Assembly: GCA_017521345.1 (NCBI GenBank)
Contig: JAFXCU010000188.1
Span: 1 to 6,952, forward strand
Length of the DNA: 6,952 bases
Origin: Ruminiclostridium sp.
GTDB taxonomy: Bacteria; Bacillota_A; Clostridia; Oscillospirales; Oscillospiraceae
Direction of reading: 5' to 3'
This document shows, in pieces, positions 5,711 to 6,952 of this stretch (its first letter is position 1; each line of letters starts with the position of its first letter). The notes beneath the pieces were generated by a model, which saw only the letters and a list, made by a program, of their open reading frames with translations, searched no databases and had not been told where the DNA came from. The translations under genes and the position numbers were made by a program.

Positions 5711-6430
5711 ATGAAAATTTTTCCCGCCATTGACCTTTTCGGCGGTCAGGCCGTCCGCCTGTATAAGGGTGACTACGACCAGATGACCGTCTACGATCCC
5801 GAGCCTTTGAACACCGTCCGGAAGTTCGAGGCCGCCGGGGCAACCAATCTCCACCTGGTGGACCTGGAAGGGGCCAAGACCGGTCAGACCACGAACCTGC
5901 CCACCATCGAGAAGCTGGCGGCCAACACCGGCCTGTTTATCGAGGTGGGGGGCGGCATCCGGAACATGGACACTGTCCGCCGCTACCTGGAGGCAGGCGC
6001 CAGCCGGGTCATCCTGGGCACCGCCGCCGTCACCGATCCCGACTTCCTGGCCGCCGCCGTGGCCGCCTATGGGGACAAGATCGCCGTGGGCGCCGACCTG
6101 AAGGACGGCAAGGTGGCCATCAAGGGCTGGCTGGAGACCAGCCAGGAGGGCTGGGAGGCCTTCTTTGACAAGATGCAGGCCCTGGGGGTGTCCACCATCA
6201 TCTGCACGGACATCTCCAAGGACGGGGCCATGCAGGGCACCAACCGGGAGCTGTACAAGCTCCTGGCCCGGAAGTACACCATGAACATCATCGCCTCCGG
6301 AGGCGTGTCCTCCCTGGAGGATATCCAGGCCCTGAAGGCCGCCGGGGTCCACGGGGCCATCATCGGCAAGGCCTACTACACCGGGGCCATCGACCTGGCC
6401 CAGGCTGTGAAGCTGGGGGAAGGAGAGTAA
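5711..6430 (+). CDS. hisA: ProFAR isomerase (phosphoribosylformimino-AICAR-P isomerase)
   Basis: HisA (EC 5.3.1.16) is a (beta/alpha)8-barrel enzyme that opens the aminoaldose ProFAR to the ketose PRFAR, the HisF substrate. Starting at ATG 5711 the protein has 239 residues. Catalytic D8 lies in FPAIDLFGG, the second acid D129 in VGADLKDGKVAIKGW, and T166 in CTDISKDG, matching the D8/D127/T164 pattern of the Thermotoga enzyme. Half-barrel phosphate-binding glycines are seen in EVGGGIRN and ASGGVSS. KGW after the second acid and the absence of a nearby trpF argue for plain HisA rather than the dual-function PriA, which is known from actinobacteria. An upstream in-frame GTG (5705) would add two residues and overlap the hisH stop. 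hisF starts after three bases. Confidence 0.96.
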   Translation: MKIFPAIDLFGGQAVRLYKGDYDQMTVYDPEPLNTVRKFEAAGATNLHLVDLEGAKTGQTTNLPTIEKLAANTGLFIEVGGGIRNMDTVRRYLEAGASRVILGTAAVTDPDFLAAAVAAYGDKIAVGADLKDGKVAIKGWLETSQEGWEAFFDKMQALGVSTIICTDISKDGAMQGTNRELYKLLARKYTMNIIASGGVSSLEDIQALKAAGVHGAIIGKAYYTGAIDLAQAVKLGEGE

Positions 6431-6433
6431 GCT

Positions 6434-6952
6434 ATGATCACGAAACGCATCATCCCCTGCCTGGACGTGAAGAACGGCCGGGTGGTGAAGGGGGTCAACT
6501 TTGAGGGGCTGAACGACGTCAGTTCCCCCATCGAGCTGGCCGAGTACTACACCAAGAGCGGTGCCGACGAGCTGGTGTTCTATGACATCACCGCCTCCGC
6601 CGAGGGCCGATCCCTCTTTACCGACATTCTGAAAGAGACCGCCAGCCGGGTCTTCATTCCCCTGACCGTGGGCGGCGGCATCAACTCCCTGGAGGATTTT
6701 GACCGGGTCCTCAAGTGCGGGGCCGACAAAGTCAGCGTCAACTCCGGCGCCATCCGCAATCCCGACCTGATCCGTCAGGCCGCTCTGCGCTACGGCAGCC
6801 AGTGCGTGGTCCTGTCTGTGGACGTGAAGAGAGTAGATGGCCAGTTCCGGGTCTTCGGCCGGGGCGGCCGGGACGACACCGGCATGGAAGCCATCAGCTG
6901 GATCAAGAAGTGCGTGGACCTGGGCGCCGGTGAGATCGTGGTGAACTCCATC
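6434..6952 (+). CDS. hisF: Imidazole glycerol phosphate synthase, cyclase subunit (3' truncated by window)
   Basis: HisF is the (beta/alpha)8-barrel cyclase that uses ammonia from HisH and PRFAR to form imidazoleglycerol phosphate and AICAR. The first 173 codons are present of about 250 usual; the frame is open to the right edge, so this is a window cut, not a broken gene. Catalytic D11 is in [13 protein letters not shown] and D130 in LSVDVK, the two acid-base residues of the family. [12 protein letters not shown] provides the first phosphate-binding half-barrel loop. The sequence stops at VVNSI, just before the expected third conserved aspartate region. AAGGAG (6420-6425), eight bases before ATG 6434, lies inside the end of hisA. 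The next genes may be hisI and hisE, as in many related operons, but none is visible. Confidence 0.98.
   Translation, partial: MITKRIIPCLDVKNGRVVKGVNFEGLNDVSSPIELAEYYTKSGADELVFYDITASAEGRSLFTDILKETASRVFIPLTVGGGINSLEDFDRVLKCGADKVSVNSGAIRNPDLIRQAALRYGSQCVVLSVDVKRVDGQFRVFGRGGRDDTGMEAISWIKKCVDLGAGEIVVNSI

Noticed and set aside
6715..6933. A 72-codon open frame inside hisF
   Set aside because: It is an alternative frame of hisF with arginine/proline-rich GC-driven composition and no start signal; hisF is clearly the coding frame.

Overview
The window is the front part of a histidine biosynthesis operon, all on the + strand: hisZ-hisG-hisD-hisC-hisB-hisH-hisA-hisF, with hisF cut by the right edge. 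The coding DNA is GC-rich with strong third-position G/C. It also has tight ATGA gene overlaps, AGGAGG-type ribosome binding sites, a short-form HisG paired with HisZ, and a monofunctional HisB. This suits a high-GC member of the Clostridia, such as an Oscillospiraceae-type gut anaerobe. An intergenic TGTAGGGGC palindrome, of a kind I recall from such genomes, agrees. The taxon is an inference; no marker gene is present.

Layout. 1-75: the last codons of an unidentified upstream + strand gene, then a strong intrinsic terminator. 76-296: an AT-rich control region. It holds a weak upstream promoter candidate, a better promoter just before hisZ, and three closely spaced inverted repeats. The third (233-254) fills the gap between the -35 and -10 boxes of the proximal promoter, as a repressor operator would. 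No T-box, His-rich leader peptide or attenuator is visible. 297-4989: hisZGDCB, almost gap-free; three of the four junctions are 4-base ATGA overlaps. 4990-5087: the only sizeable gap inside the operon, containing a 53-base imperfect palindromic repeat and then a strong RBS for hisH. 5088-6952: hisH, hisA and the 5' 173 codons of hisF.

How the genes work together. HisG with HisZ joins ATP and PRPP in the first, feedback-controlled step. After the steps catalysed by HisI and HisE (not in the window), HisA isomerises ProFAR to PRFAR. HisH and HisF form the glutamine-dependent synthase giving imidazoleglycerol phosphate and AICAR. HisB dehydrates it, HisC transaminates the product, an unlinked or downstream phosphatase removes phosphate, and HisD oxidises histidinol to histidine. 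hisI, hisE and the histidinol-phosphate phosphatase are not seen; the first two may lie just past the right edge.

The enzymes look ordinary and intact. I see no new biological system. The points worth a second look are non-coding: the operator-like dyad inside the proximal promoter with its two neighbouring dyads, and the palindromic element separating hisB from hisH.
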